NCBI RefSeq assembly: GCF_016775155.1
Contig: NZ_JAEUGD010000064.1
Span: 71,430 to 135,429, forward strand
Length of the DNA: 64,000 nt
DNA from: Fulvivirga marina
Lineage (GTDB): Bacteria; Bacteroidota; Bacteroidia; Cytophagales; Cyclobacteriaceae
Direction of reading: 5' to 3'
Part shown: positions 1 through 11,000 of the stretch, piece by piece
How the letters are laid out: every line of letters begins with the position of its first letter
Numbering within the stretch: position 1 is the stretch's first letter
The notes under the pieces: generated by a model
What the model saw: the letters and a program-made list of their open reading frames with translations, nothing else
Told to the model about the DNA's origin: nothing
Database searches by the model: none
Program-made: the position numbers and the translations under genes

Positions 1-656
1 TACTTAACGTTTCTTCTGGACAAGTTGAGAATATTACAAGAACCGAAAATTTTCAAAAGATAACTGTTGATCCAAAGGAGAATCTCGTCAATCATATTGA
101 CTTTAAACGTCTCTATTTTGAACCTCAGATAGGAAGTTACTTTTTAATGGATGCCTCTGATACTTTGGCATATTTCACTGCTGATTTTTCCGAAGGTACC
201 GCAAGGTGGGAGCAAGACGCATTTGTGATTAATAAAGACTATCAAATTGTTGACAGAGCTTTGAAAAGGGATTTGTATGAAGTTGGTTTTGTTATTGAAG
301 ATAAAAAATCATGGTATAGAATTAGGTCAGCTTCGGATTCTACTTTATTGGATTTTAATATTCAGTTGAGATATCCAATGGAGAAGGCTTTCTATAATAT
401 TTATTACGATCTCCTGTTGAACAAAGAATCCCTAGCCAACGTGGATATACATGAGCTATCAATTCTAAAAAATTTCATTTTTGCCAAGCATAACTATCAG
501 TTTCAGTCCTCATTTTATCAAGCATATTTTAATACTTTTTCTTTTTACAACTCCAAAGAAAGCAAAAAACATAGAAGAAAGGATGTTAATAATCTTCTTA
601 CAGAAATGGATAAAAAAAATCTGGATGTAATCTTAAAGAAGATTAGAGATTTATAG
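1..656 (+). CDS. C-terminal part of a secreted hypothetical protein (paralog of the next gene), cut by the window edge
   Basis: The reading frame is open from base 3 to the stop at 656, so this is the 3' part of a longer gene and not a protein starting at the ATG at 147. The translated part aligns along its whole length with the C-terminal half of the following gene. Shared blocks include CSDTLAYF/ASDTLAYF, ARWxQDAFV, the FAKHNYQF segment and the end SKESKKxRRKDVNxLLTEMDKKNLD. I recognise no domain. The Lys/Arg-rich tail is probably surface exposed. The tandem arrangement with 25 bp between copies points to a local duplication. Function unknown. Confidence 0.75.
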   Translation, partial: LNVSSGQVENITRTENFQKITVDPKENLVNHIDFKRLYFEPQIGSYFLMDASDTLAYFTADFSEGTARWEQDAFVINKDYQIVDRALKRDLYEVGFVIEDKKSWYRIRSASDSTLLDFNIQLRYPMEKAFYNIYYDLLLNKESLANVDIHELSILKNFIFAKHNYQFQSSFYQAYFNTFSFYNSKESKKHRRKDVNNLLTEMDKKNLDVILKKIRDL

Positions 657-717
657 TCTTTTCTTTAATTAAGAAGAACAGATGCTCATCGTCAATAAAA
701 AGATTGTTTACGCTGGT

Positions 718-2046
718 ATGATTAAAATTATAGCTAATATTTTGCTTTTATCGCTGTTTCTATCACAGGTAAATATTTATGCACAAATTTCCAATGAGGA
801 ATACTATAACTACCTTGAAGATTCGAACATTCACGAACAAATTGAGTTGGAAGACTTACAGATTTCTTATGAAAGAGATAACACATATAGGTATAAATCG
901 ATTTTGTACCTAAAATCTGACACTACTGTTTTGGATTCATCGGCTTTTGATAACGGGTACGTTCAATTTCATGAAGCCATTAATCCAGGAGATAGGTTTA
1001 ATGCATGGTATATAAACAAGGATGCGAATCAGTCATTAAACATCTTTATCCTTCAAAATAAGTTTCAATCTAATCAAATTTCAGGTTTAGATACTTTATA
1101 CCTTTTTGAATACCTGTACGGGTATAACTATTTTGTAGACAAATATATATATGTAAATACCGAAGGAGAGAGATGCGAAGGGCATGGTTTTAAGTTATAT
1201 CGGGGAGCATTTGGAGAAAACGGAATAGACATGCTATTTGACTTTTATCAATTGGAAGAAATAAAATCTTATGAAAGTTGGTCTCCATATTTGCCATTAG
1301 TCACCAAACTATATTCTATTGGTAGAAATAATAAGATTTTGGTGGAAACCGGAATATTTGATGGAGGGTTGACAGATCTTAATTATTTTATACTTGATAC
1401 ACGAGCAAATGAAGTACAGAATATTACTCAAACATCCAATTTTCAAACGTTAGTATCTGATCCCAAAAAGCACCTTGTAAATTATCCTCATTACAAGCAC
1501 TTAAGTTTTGAGCCAAAGATTGGTAATGGCTTCATTGTTGATTGCTCTGATACCTTGGCCTACTTTAGTTCTGACTTTCACGAAAGTGATGCCCGATGGG
1601 ATCAGGATGCTTTTGTAATGGACAAGAGGTATAAGATCATAGGGAGGGTGTTAAAACGCAAAATTGGGATAGTAGGTTATACATTCCGCAGTAATGAAAA
1701 GTTCTATAGAGTTAGGTCTAATGTTAACGGCTCAACTGGTGATTTTGATTTACAGTTAAAATACCCCATGGAGAGAGCATTTTATAACCTTTACTATGAT
1801 AGTCTACTAAATCGAAATGCAGTGGTCGATCTTAATCTAAATGAACTGTTGATTCTAAAGAATTTTATTTTTGCCAAGCATAACTATCAATTTAACTCTC
1901 CATTTTATCAGGCATTTTTCAACACTTTCACTTTTTATAGCTCCAAAGAAAGCAAGAAACAGAGAAGAAAAGATGTTAATGGTCTTCTAACTGAAATGGA
2001 TAAGAAGAATTTGGACATGATCATGGAGAAGATTAGGGATTTATAA
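718..2046 (+). CDS. Secreted hypothetical protein, tandem paralog of the preceding gene
   Basis: The protein is about 442 residues if started at 718. I prefer this start because the residues from there form a compact signal peptide (MIKIIANILLLSLFLSQ, then cleavage near YAQ). An in-frame ATG at 682 would add 12 residues in front of the signal. The mature protein is rich in Tyr, Asp and Asn, with no recognised catalytic motif. Its second half matches the partial gene immediately upstream. The C-terminus is a charged helix (SKESKKQRRKDVNGLL). It is probably exported to the periplasm or surface. I do not recognise the family. Confidence 0.8.
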   Translation: MIKIIANILLLSLFLSQVNIYAQISNEEYYNYLEDSNIHEQIELEDLQISYERDNTYRYKSILYLKSDTTVLDSSAFDNGYVQFHEAINPGDRFNAWYINKDANQSLNIFILQNKFQSNQISGLDTLYLFEYLYGYNYFVDKYIYVNTEGERCEGHGFKLYRGAFGENGIDMLFDFYQLEEIKSYESWSPYLPLVTKLYSIGRNNKILVETGIFDGGLTDLNYFILDTRANEVQNITQTSNFQTLVSDPKKHLVNYPHYKHLSFEPKIGNGFIVDCSDTLAYFSSDFHESDARWDQDAFVMDKRYKIIGRVLKRKIGIVGYTFRSNEKFYRVRSNVNGSTGDFDLQLKYPMERAFYNLYYDSLLNRNAVVDLNLNELLILKNFIFAKHNYQFNSPFYQAFFNTFTFYSSKESKKQRRKDVNGLLTEMDKKNLDMIMEKIRDL

Positions 2047-2101
2047 CCTGAGAAACCTTGATCAAATAAACGCTTTGTTACTTAGTTAAATAACCCTTTA
2101 G

Positions 2102-3904
2102 GTGAAGTATTATTTATTTTCGTTTACTCTTTGTTTAGTTTTTACCGGAGTACAGGCCCAAAACCTCGACAACCTCAAAGACCAGGAGCCAATCAAGGTT
2201 TCTGGTTCAGTAAACACGTCAGGAGTTTTCTACAATGCCTCGGGTATTGAGAACCGCAGAGATCCTTTTAATTGGTTTACCACGGGAAACCTGAACCTGG
2301 ATATTTATGGTTGGAGTGTTCCTTTTTCTTTCAGCTTTAGCAACCAGAACAGAAGCTTTAGCCAGCCCTTTAACAGGTATGGGGTAACACCTCAGTATAA
2401 GTGGGTAAAAGCTTATCTGGGGTACAACAGTATGAATTTCTCCAAATATACCTTGGCTGGACATGTGTTTCTGGGAGCTGGCGTAGAACTTACACCAGGC
2501 AAGTGGCAGTTTAGTGCCATGTATGGAGAGCTTAACAAAGCAGTACCGGAAGATACCCTTGCCATCACTTCTAACTTACCGGCTTTTAAAAGAATGGGGT
2601 ATGGTATGAAGGCCGGGTACCACGATCAGGCACACAGTCTTGAGGTGATCATATTTAAGGCGGAAGATGAATTGGGGTCTATTCCTTACGTACCTGTTCA
2701 AAATGAAGTATTGCCGAAGGAAAACCTTGTGATAAGCTTTTTAGGGCGAAAACAATTGTTCAAAAGAGTTAGCCTGAATATGGAATATGCTACCAGCGCA
2801 TTAACGCATGATATCCGAAGTGAAGAGGTTGAGGCCAGTCATACTTTGGCACAAACACCATTGTTTACAGCAAGGGCGTCCAGTCAGTTCAACAATGCTT
2901 TTAATACCAGCATAGCCTATAATGGTAATACCTATGTATTGCAATTAAACTATGAGCGAATCGATCCCGGTTTCAATACACTAGGGGCATATTTTTTTAA
3001 CGATGACCTTGAAAACGTAACTGTTAGTGGCTCAGTAAGGGCATTAAAAAACAAACTGACCCTTGGAGCTAATGTAGGAACGCAGAAGAATAACCTAGAA
3101 GAAACGGAAGTGAGTTCTACAGAACGGGTAATTGCATCATTCAATGCCAACTATATTCCAGATCAACATTGGAATATCAACGCCACCTATTCCAACTTCA
3201 CCACCTTTACCAATGTAAGGCCGAGGTTTGATCCTTTCTTTCAAAATGATCTGGATACTTTAAATTTCTATCAGGTGAATAAAAACAGTGCATTGTCATT
3301 AGGGTATTCCTTTGGTTCAAGAGAGAACAAACAGTCCGTAATGTTTACCGGCTCATACCAGGAGTCAAGCGATGAAAATGATGAGATAAACGAAACAACC
3401 TCATCATATTTTTACAACGGTAACCTTGCCTATAGGTATATGATCTCCGCTTCCAACCTAAGTCTTTCCAGTGGTGTTAGTATGTACCGAAGCGAATTGA
3501 GTATGGCGGAATCGACCACCATTGGCCCTAATGTATCTGTAACCAAATCCATGTGGAAGAAAGCCTTACGAAGTACATTAGCCACTTCTTACAACATACA
3601 GGAATACTCTGATAATCCATCTTCAAAGGTGTTAACCATACGGCTAGGCCTCAATTTGACACCTGAAAAACTTAAAAAACAAGAAGAGGAACTGAAAGAA
3701 AAGGATCAGGAGCATAGCACAACCACAGGTGAAACCCTGCCAAAAGGTGTGGTACAAAAGGAGTCACCTGCAGAACCTGTAAAAAGGAAATGGTCGGGCA
3801 AGCATAGACTAGGGCTTAACTTGATTTACCTTAACAAAACCGGTGAGGCTACAACTAAATTTAGTGAGGTTACGGCTACTTTGACTTATTCTTATTCTTT
3901 TTAA
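2102..3904 (+). CDS. Outer-membrane beta-barrel protein
   Basis: This 600-residue protein starts with GTG and has a clear signal peptide (MKYYLFSFTLCLVFTGVQAQ). It consists of alternating amphipathic strands with many aromatic and Asn/Ser residues and ends in an aromatic residue (YSYSF), a usual outer-membrane barrel terminus. A short charged insert (about residues 523-560, KKQEEELKEKDQEH) interrupts the strands near the end. No plug domain precedes it, so it is not a TonB-dependent receptor of the usual kind. The cargo is unknown. It may form a transcription unit with the genes upstream (55-bp gap) and is followed by a strong hairpin. Confidence 0.75.
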   Translation: MKYYLFSFTLCLVFTGVQAQNLDNLKDQEPIKVSGSVNTSGVFYNASGIENRRDPFNWFTTGNLNLDIYGWSVPFSFSFSNQNRSFSQPFNRYGVTPQYKWVKAYLGYNSMNFSKYTLAGHVFLGAGVELTPGKWQFSAMYGELNKAVPEDTLAITSNLPAFKRMGYGMKAGYHDQAHSLEVIIFKAEDELGSIPYVPVQNEVLPKENLVISFLGRKQLFKRVSLNMEYATSALTHDIRSEEVEASHTLAQTPLFTARASSQFNNAFNTSIAYNGNTYVLQLNYERIDPGFNTLGAYFFNDDLENVTVSGSVRALKNKLTLGANVGTQKNNLEETEVSSTERVIASFNANYIPDQHWNINATYSNFTTFTNVRPRFDPFFQNDLDTLNFYQVNKNSALSLGYSFGSRENKQSVMFTGSYQESSDENDEINETTSSYFYNGNLAYRYMISASNLSLSSGVSMYRSELSMAESTTIGPNVSVTKSMWKKALRSTLATSYNIQEYSDNPSSKVLTIRLGLNLTPEKLKKQEEELKEKDQEHSTTTGETLPKGVVQKESPAEPVKRKWSGKHRLGLNLIYLNKTGEATTKFSEVTATLTYSYSF

Positions 3905-3944
3905 ACGAAAGCATATTTGTTTGAATAAATAACAAATCAAAGTA

Positions 3945-3972
3945 AAAAGGAGGACCAAGAAGTCCTCCTTTT
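3945..3972 (+). terminator. Bidirectional hairpin terminator
   Basis: A perfect 11-bp stem AAAAGGAGGAC / GTCCTCCTTTT encloses a 6-nt loop. It has an A-run on one side and a T-run on the other, so it can end transcription from both the barrel gene (plus) and the converging molybdenum hydroxylase operon (minus). Confidence 0.85.
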
Positions 3973-4038
3973 CTATTATCATGACGTATTCTAAAAAATC
4001 GTCATCTAAGTAATTTTGAATCTTCCCTTCAAAATATT

Positions 4039-6240
4039 TTAATTCATCACCTTCTCTTTACCCATATGCTCTGCAAAAGGCTGGCTGGATATCCTTGATC
4101 CTGTCGCAGAGTAAATAGCATTAGCTAAAGCCGCAGCCACTGGGGGTAGGGAAGGTTCGCCCAAACCTGTTGGGTCAATACCATTCTGAACAAAGAAAGT
4201 CTCTATTTCCAGAGGTGCTTCACTCATTCTGATCAGCTTATAGTTATTGAAGTTGTTTTGATTGGGGTTTCCTTCTTTAAATGTCATAGCACTATACATG
4301 GCATGCCCCAAACCATCGATCATACCGCCCTCTACCTGGTTTAGTGCTCCTTCCGGGTTTACAACTATGCCGCAGTCAATAGCGCACCAGATCTTCTGTA
4401 TAACGGGTTTATCATCTTTCATCACAAGGTCAATAACCTGGGCAACGTAGGAGTTATGACAGTAATAGGCCGATACACCCCGGCTTACACCAGGCTTACT
4501 GGTACCCCAGCCGGACTTCTCCTTTACCAGCTTAAGTACGCCCGCATATCTTTCAGGATCATAGTCATTTTCGGTACCTACAGGGTTCGATTTGGCCCTG
4601 TCAAACAGTTCAAGCCTAAAGTCAATAGGGTCTTTGCCTACTGTTTCGGCGATCTCATCTAAAAATGACTGCTCAGCAAAAGCTATAAAATTGGATGATG
4701 GCGCTCGCCAGGCACCTGTGGAGATATTAGAGCTCAAAGAATGGTTCTCAGCAAGATAATTATCCACTGCACCGGCAGGAAAACGGTTATTGAAAACCGG
4801 GCTTCCATTAATACCTGCCCCCCGCACTTTGAAGCCAATAAGGTTGTTGTCTGCATCGATGGCAGCCTGATATTTTACTGTGTATGCCGGTCTATATGTT
4901 CCCTGAGTCATGTCATCTTCACGGGTATATACCAGTTTTACCGGAGCATTTAATTTCTTGGAGATAGCAGCTGCTTCAACAGCGAAGTTACCATAAAGCC
5001 TACGTCCGAAGCCACCACCCATACGAGTCATCATGATTGATATCTTATCTTCAGGAAGTCCAAGTGTTTCAACGAGGGTTTTTCGAAGATATTCCGGAGT
5101 TTGGATAGGGCCTACAAGCTCCGCTTTATCAGCCGTTACATGGGCAAAGAAGTTCATGGGCTCCATGGTATTGTGAGCCAGGAATGGGGCTGTATAGGTT
5201 CGTTCGATCGTTTTTGTAGCCTTTTTAAATGCATCGTCCGGATTGCCATCTTTACGATCTGCCTGTTCAGGAGCTTTGTCCATTAAAGCGGCCAGTCCAT
5301 TCATGTAGTCCTCTGTATTTTCACCTGGCGTTACTTCTTCCCATTCTATTTTTAGAGCTTTCTTCGCTTTCATAACCTCCCAGGTGCTCGTACCTACTAC
5401 TACCACTAGCTCCGGAAAGGCATTCACATCAGACCATTGTTTTTCTATACCGTCCGGCAAGGAATTAATAATAAAAACATCCTTGACACCAGGTAATGCT
5501 TTGGCTTCGCTGTCATCCACGTTTTTAGGCTTCAGACCAAATGCAGGTGGATGCACTATCATAGCAATCAGCATGTCCTTTTCATAATAATCCAGCCCAA
5601 AGAGAGGCTCTCCCTTAATGATTTTAGGACCGTCAACATTTTTGGTAGGCTGTCCGATAATTTTAAAATCTTTTGGGTCTTTAAGCTCTACTTCTTCAGG
5701 TACAGCAATGTTGGCTGCTGCTGAGGCAATTTCACCATAGCTGATGCTCTGTCCTGATTTGTCTTTGATCATACCGCCTGCTGTAGTGAGTTCGCTCACG
5801 GGCACATTCCACTGCTTTGCTGCAGCTTCAAGTAACATGCGTCGCGCAGTAGCTCCGGCCATTCTCAGGCTCTGCCATCCCTGGCGTATCGACTGGCTTC
5901 CTCCGGCAAGCTGTCGGGTATATTTTTGAGTATCCAGGCCAGCCTGCTCTACTACCACGTTTTTCCAGTCTACATCCAGCTCCTCAGCGACGATCATCGG
6001 CATGGAGGTTTTTACATTTTGGCCAATCTCAGGGTTGGGCGACATGATGGTAACAATACCGTTATCTCCGATTTTTAGAAATGCATTGATGTTAAACCAT
6101 TCCTCAGGCATTTGAGCCAGTTGCTTTTCTGAAGGGGTACATGATACCAGCCAGTTGAAACCCAAAATAATTCCGCCACCTGCCGCGGCAGATACTTTCA
6201 GAAATGATCTTCTATTATAATTGGTTTTAATAAGTGTCAT
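4039..6240 (-). CDS. Molybdopterin-binding large subunit of an isoquinoline 1-oxidoreductase-like (xanthine dehydrogenase family) enzyme
   Basis: The 733-residue protein opens with a Tat signal (NRRSFLKVSAAAGGG). It contains the molybdenum hydroxylase repeats typical of the IorB type: the glycine-rich cofactor loop MGGGFGRR and the C-terminal GLGEPSLPP stretch, whose Glu is the family's catalytic base position. Such enzymes hydroxylate N-heterocycles or aldehydes in the periplasm. The 2Fe-2S partner is encoded 31 bp upstream in the same direction. No FAD subunit is present, which fits the two-subunit IorAB class that passes electrons to a cytochrome rather than NAD. No cytochrome gene is adjacent. 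The substrate cannot be read from sequence. Confidence 0.9.
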   Translation of the reverse strand: MTLIKTNYNRRSFLKVSAAAGGGIILGFNWLVSCTPSEKQLAQMPEEWFNINAFLKIGDNGIVTIMSPNPEIGQNVKTSMPMIVAEELDVDWKNVVVEQAGLDTQKYTRQLAGGSQSIRQGWQSLRMAGATARRMLLEAAAKQWNVPVSELTTAGGMIKDKSGQSISYGEIASAAANIAVPEEVELKDPKDFKIIGQPTKNVDGPKIIKGEPLFGLDYYEKDMLIAMIVHPPAFGLKPKNVDDSEAKALPGVKDVFIINSLPDGIEKQWSDVNAFPELVVVVGTSTWEVMKAKKALKIEWEEVTPGENTEDYMNGLAALMDKAPEQADRKDGNPDDAFKKATKTIERTYTAPFLAHNTMEPMNFFAHVTADKAELVGPIQTPEYLRKTLVETLGLPEDKISIMMTRMGGGFGRRLYGNFAVEAAAISKKLNAPVKLVYTREDDMTQGTYRPAYTVKYQAAIDADNNLIGFKVRGAGINGSPVFNNRFPAGAVDNYLAENHSLSSNISTGAWRAPSSNFIAFAEQSFLDEIAETVGKDPIDFRLELFDRAKSNPVGTENDYDPERYAGVLKLVKEKSGWGTSKPGVSRGVSAYYCHNSYVAQVIDLVMKDDKPVIQKIWCAIDCGIVVNPEGALNQVEGGMIDGLGHAMYSAMTFKEGNPNQNNFNNYKLIRMSEAPLEIETFFVQNGIDPTGLGEPSLPPVAAALANAIYSATGSRISSQPFAEHMGKEKVMN

Positions 6241-6271
6241 GAAATGTCATTTTTGAGTTAGAGAACCGGGA

Positions 6272-6730
6272 TCAACTTTTGGTTGCAGCCGTTTTGATCG
6301 CTGCCTTAATGCGTATATAAGTTCCGCAGCGACATATGTTTCCCGACATTGCCGCATCTATTTCACTATCTGAAGGGCTGGGGTTTTGCTTTAAAAGTGC
6401 TGCTGCGCTCATCATTTGCCCGCTCTGGCAATAGCCACATTGGGGCACGTCATGTTCAATCCAGGCTTGCTGTACAGGATGGTCCTGTTTTTTAGATAAC
6501 CCTTCTATGGTGGTGATTGATTTGCTACCTGCTGCTGATACCGGGATAAGGCATGACCGTGTGGCGATACCATCAAAATGGATGGTACAAGCTCCGCACT
6601 GACCTATACCACAGCCAAATTTGGTTCCTAACAGCTTCAAATGATCCCGCAATACCCACAATAGTGGTGTATCCGGGGCCACATCTACGTGATGGGGCTT
6701 TCCGTTGATGTTTAAAGTATATTCTGCCAT
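6272..6730 (-). CDS. 2Fe-2S small subunit of the molybdenum hydroxylase (IorA-like)
   Basis: The 152-residue protein has the two-cluster architecture of this family. An N-terminal plant-type ferredoxin fold carries CGIGQCGAC and a further Cys near residue 75. A helical second domain carries CGYCQSGQ and CRCGTY. It would shuttle electrons from the molybdenum centre of the large subunit. It is the first gene of a two-gene minus-strand operon. It lacks its own signal and is presumably exported by hitch-hiking with the Tat-dependent large subunit, as known for the family. Confidence 0.93.
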   Translation of the reverse strand: MAEYTLNINGKPHHVDVAPDTPLLWVLRDHLKLLGTKFGCGIGQCGACTIHFDGIATRSCLIPVSAAGSKSITTIEGLSKKQDHPVQQAWIEHDVPQCGYCQSGQMMSAAALLKQNPSPSDSEIDAAMSGNICRCGTYIRIKAAIKTAATKS

Positions 6731-6852
6731 GATTCCTTTAATTTAGTTCAATTAGATTACTTAAGCCAGCGGGTCTTTCACTTTTAAGCCAAAATACTTT
6801 TTAGACAGGATCAACTACTCTGTCCGCAAGTTATAAACACAAGTGAGTGCGT

Positions 6853-7737
6853 TTAGTTTGGCTCAGCTTCATCAATGTGATTATTAAGTATCTGGCTTAT
6901 TTCCTTAAGTACCTTATCCAATTCCCACGCATTGACTTTAAGCTCATTTAAATAAAAGTGACGGGTGTCCTCCCCGTCCAGATCTTCGTATTTGGTTAAA
7001 TTCACGAGCCCTAATATACGTGCCAGAGGACTTCTTACTTTGTGTGAGTTGAGGAAAGCGTACTTGATCATATTCTGGTTATGCTCCTCGATCTTTCTGG
7101 TCCTTGCCTGAAGGAGTACCTCAAGTTGGCCTTTTACCGCGGATAGAGTGGCCCGCTGCTCTCTTAGCATCTGTTCATATTTGAGATGTTCCGATTTAAA
7201 CATGGCGTAACCAATGTATATAAGTATACTACTAATGATAATGTTTAAATAATAAGGGAGTACCTGCCTGGTTTCAAAAGGTAGGACCGGCACGGTATAG
7301 TTATATAAGATTTTAACGGTGATATATGTTAGTATACTGATAATGAACAAGGATAAATAATATCTTTTTTTATCAAAGAACAAGATAGGGGATAATGCCG
7401 TGGTCAGAAAGTAAAAGTCAAATCCACCATTTACTCCATGATATAAACTGCCATAGACCTGCACGGATATAGCAAACAGAAAGAATATGTACCGTATGGT
7501 CATGAAGTACCCTTCGATGTGATAATGAAGCATAACAGCAAACACCATAACTTCAACTATACAGAGCCAAAATGGTAACGCCTCACCAAGGCTGATCAGG
7601 AATATGCCCATAAGTGAAACTACAATAATCGCCAGTATCAACATGATATTAAATATCCTGTAGATGCGATTATCCTTAAAGGAAAGTGATCTGTTATAGA
7701 GTATTTTCCGAATTAATACATCAAGTCCTTCTTTCAT
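6853..7737 (-). CDS. Membrane protein with a histidine-kinase-type H-box but no ATPase domain
   Basis: The 294-residue protein has about six hydrophobic segments in residues 27-185, then a coiled-coil stretch (about 186-220). A dimerisation helix follows with an H-box-like sequence, SHKVRSPLARILGL, with His at residue 232. After the second helix of the hairpin the protein ends at EAEPN. The N, G1, F and G2 boxes of the HATPase domain are all absent and the next gene in this direction does not supply them. It could be phosphorylated by another kinase, act as a dominant partner in a heterodimer, or be a kinase that lost its catalytic domain. It stands alone, 123 bp from the Mo-hydroxylase operon. 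Confidence 0.7.
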   Translation of the reverse strand: MKEGLDVLIRKILYNRSLSFKDNRIYRIFNIMLILAIIVVSLMGIFLISLGEALPFWLCIVEVMVFAVMLHYHIEGYFMTIRYIFFLFAISVQVYGSLYHGVNGGFDFYFLTTALSPILFFDKKRYYLSLFIISILTYITVKILYNYTVPVLPFETRQVLPYYLNIIISSILIYIGYAMFKSEHLKYEQMLREQRATLSAVKGQLEVLLQARTRKIEEHNQNMIKYAFLNSHKVRSPLARILGLVNLTKYEDLDGEDTRHFYLNELKVNAWELDKVLKEISQILNNHIDEAEPN

Positions 7738-8060
7738 GTAAATCCTAAACCCGTTTCAAATAAGAGGGATACAAATCAATATACGAATATTTACCACTAA
7801 GGTACAGTTTGTTTGGTCTTAAAGTATCTATTGGCCATCATCTTAACCATACTCATAAGATCTCCATTATACCAGCATGCAGGTTCGAATGTCAGCTAAG
7901 CTCTGATATCCATTTACTCTTGATATCTAAGCATTCACTCAAGGAAACTCCCTACCCACTCAATTAATTTCAATAGGTAGTCCGCGCTGACCTAATTTAC
8001 TATGAATGCAACTGGAAATCAGATGTAAATGATGACATCATACTATGAAACATATTCTTT
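7738..8060. other. Divergent intergenic region upstream of the Tc toxin locus
   Basis: These 323 bp separate the minus-strand membrane protein from the plus-strand TcA gene and should hold both promoters. I found no exact TAnnTTTG element on either strand. TACAGTTTG near 7803 differs by one extra base in the spacer. No RNA gene, repeat or small ORF stands out. Confidence 0.4.
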
Positions 8061-11000
8061 ATGAGTAAGAAAAAAGAGGTATTCCGGCTTAGAGGTACAC
8101 AATTTAAGTCTTTCTATAAGTCAAACGGATCATTTGACATTCTGTCTTTTGATTTTCATGCTAAGGATCAGGTTAGTCAACTCAACCTTAAAGATATAAA
8201 AGACACTGAGGCATTCATCAACCAGTTGAAGGTTCGTCAAAGGTTGCTGAGACTTTCCCCTGATGAAGATATAATAGAAAAGTTAATTGAAAAGGGATGG
8301 ACCTCAGCTCATAAAATAGCACATTATTCAGAGGATAACTTTGTCAGGCTAGTTAAAGAATATATTAACACTGATGATGAATTAGTTAGGAATATACACA
8401 AAAGAGCCACAGATGTCAAGCAGAGAGCTGCGCTACTTTATGGTAATATCAAAGATCAGGTAGCTTCACCCTTTTACAACAGTACGCTGTTTGCTAATAC
8501 ACGAGCTGAGACCACGGAGAAGTATTCTTCAATCCCTGGATATACCGACCTGTTTGGCACATTGGATTATTGTGAATGTAGACATTGTAACTCTATACTA
8601 AGTCCTGCAGCCTACTTCGTTGACCTCATGCGTGTGACCAATGAATATATTACTGTCCCTAATGAGCAAACGATTCCGGCGGACAGAACGCTAAGGGCCA
8701 GGAGACCTGATTTATTTCAAATACCTCTGGATTGTAGCCATACCAATGATTTGGTGCAATATCTTCAGATCGTTAATGGTGTGATGATCGTCAAAATAGC
8801 TGTAGATAAGCAGGTTGATACGCTACAGTACATGGCAACGACTAACTATCCCTTCAACGCTCCATATAATCAGCCATTGGAGAAAATACGAGCAAGTGTC
8901 GAGCATTTTGGAATGAGCTTATCTGATATTTATGAAATCTATCAGGTACCTGAGATGGAAGTGGCCAGAGAAAAGCTAACCTTGAGCATAGAAGGGTATG
9001 ATCTGATAACCACGCCCGATGCTACTCCTGCCGGACTTACGGATAGCTATGGTTTAGAAATTACCGAAACCAGTCTGGGAGGACTGGACCATACGGTGCT
9101 GTTTGCCTATCAGACGGGTCTCCATATTGATAGAGTACAGGTGCTTATATATGAGCATCTAAATCAGGAGGAAATAGAAAGTAATGCCATACCTCACAGC
9201 CTTTATGTTAATCAGGTACTTCCGGAGAATACTTATCTGCAAATTGAGGTTAATCAATCTGATCCTGATAACCCTTACTCTCAGATTGTAAATCTTGACC
9301 TGAATACACTTGACAGGCTTAATCGTTTTATCCGTTTGGCTGATGCTACTTCATGGGCTTATATGGATATCAATGTTTTCATGAAAGCCATTGGTGCAGA
9401 TGAAATTAACCAGAAGCTGATAGAGGGGATGGCCAAAATGGATGTATTGATGGCACAGTATAATCTGAATGTTCAGGAACTAAGTGCCTTTTGGTCTGAT
9501 ATGAATACCATAGGCGTTGGCCACACCAAAACACCTAAAGACCTGTTCGACAGGACCTTCAACTACCCAACACCATTTTATAACCCTGATAATAAATTAA
9601 ACCAGCCGCCTTATCATCCGACCTATGCGGAGAATCCGTTGTATCAGGATGAGGTTTTATACTGGAACCCATATACTGACAGTGATCAAAACCTCTCTCA
9701 TGATTCTTCCATAAGAAAGCGACTCGTAGCCGCGCTCGGCGTGAGTGATGATGAACTTACCTTGATTGCACAACAAGTGATGGACGTATTGTCTATCACG
9801 AATAATCAAATCCCCCTTGACGTGCCCACGCTTACCCTATTTTACAGGTATGCTACGCAGGCGTATACGCTTGCATTACCCGTTAAGGATTATCTCGTGC
9901 TTTTGGGCTTGATAGGGGCAAAACAAATAGACTCCATCTCTGATTTTATGGGCGTGGGTGCCGTGACCCGGTGGATGAAAAAGTCGAATTTTAATGTATA
10001 TGAACTTCAGTACATTGGAACCGGCAAAGTCAACAGATTTGTAAATACCGTCCATCAGGATAAGGAGATCAGGCTTATGCTGCAGGATCTATGGTCACAA
10101 TCTGTCGCCTGGCTGATCAATGATCAATCTTTTGTCTTTCAGGGAATTTCAATACAGGATTCGTCAGTAATTGGTCGACAGTTAATCGCCACGGAATACG
10201 CCAATACGAGGGGTGCACTCTTAAATAAAGCGTTGAATTTCACTGACACCTCTGATCTGATAAAACTACAGAATGGATCATTCGTGACAGACATTATTGA
10301 TTTTACAGAATCAACCCAAGCCCTGGCTGATCTAGAGAGTAATGGAGTGGTAGTTGGAGGATATCTTATTCCAAGCTTCACCGTGGATACAGACCTTTCA
10401 TTTTTATTTCAGGGAGATGCACAGCGTGAGGATAAAACAGATCAGGTAAGAAATATACTGACTATTATCAAGCAGCTGAGCTACCTGATAGCTACACAGC
10501 CGACATCATTTATAGGAAAACTTATTACCCAGAGCCAGTCACAATCTGCTTTTAATGATCTGGTTACCAATAATATAATAACCAGCAATGGTGTGTTAAA
10601 GGTCAGAGTTACGGAAACCACTGATCTCTCCTTTCTGTATGACGGAGAACCTAATCAGGAAGCCATGATTGCCGACACCCGGGAGGTACTTATACAGGTA
10701 ACCGGACAGGCAAGCTATGTGCTTGCAACAACTGTCAATTTGAGAACATTACAATATAATGGGACTGTTGAGCAGCTTTCAGGTTTTTACAACTCTTCAA
10801 CATCTATTATATCGGAGTTGCTGGCCCTGTCGGCAGGTATTGCAGGTATTGATAATTACATAGCACTTTTACTCAATCCGGTTGATAGGGATTCACCTCT
10901 TCCGCAAAGTATATATGATCTTTTGGGCAATATCTCACAATTACTTTTTGTTGTAGAGAAGTTGCAGTTAACGGCTGAGGAGATACAAAGTATTGCTGAA

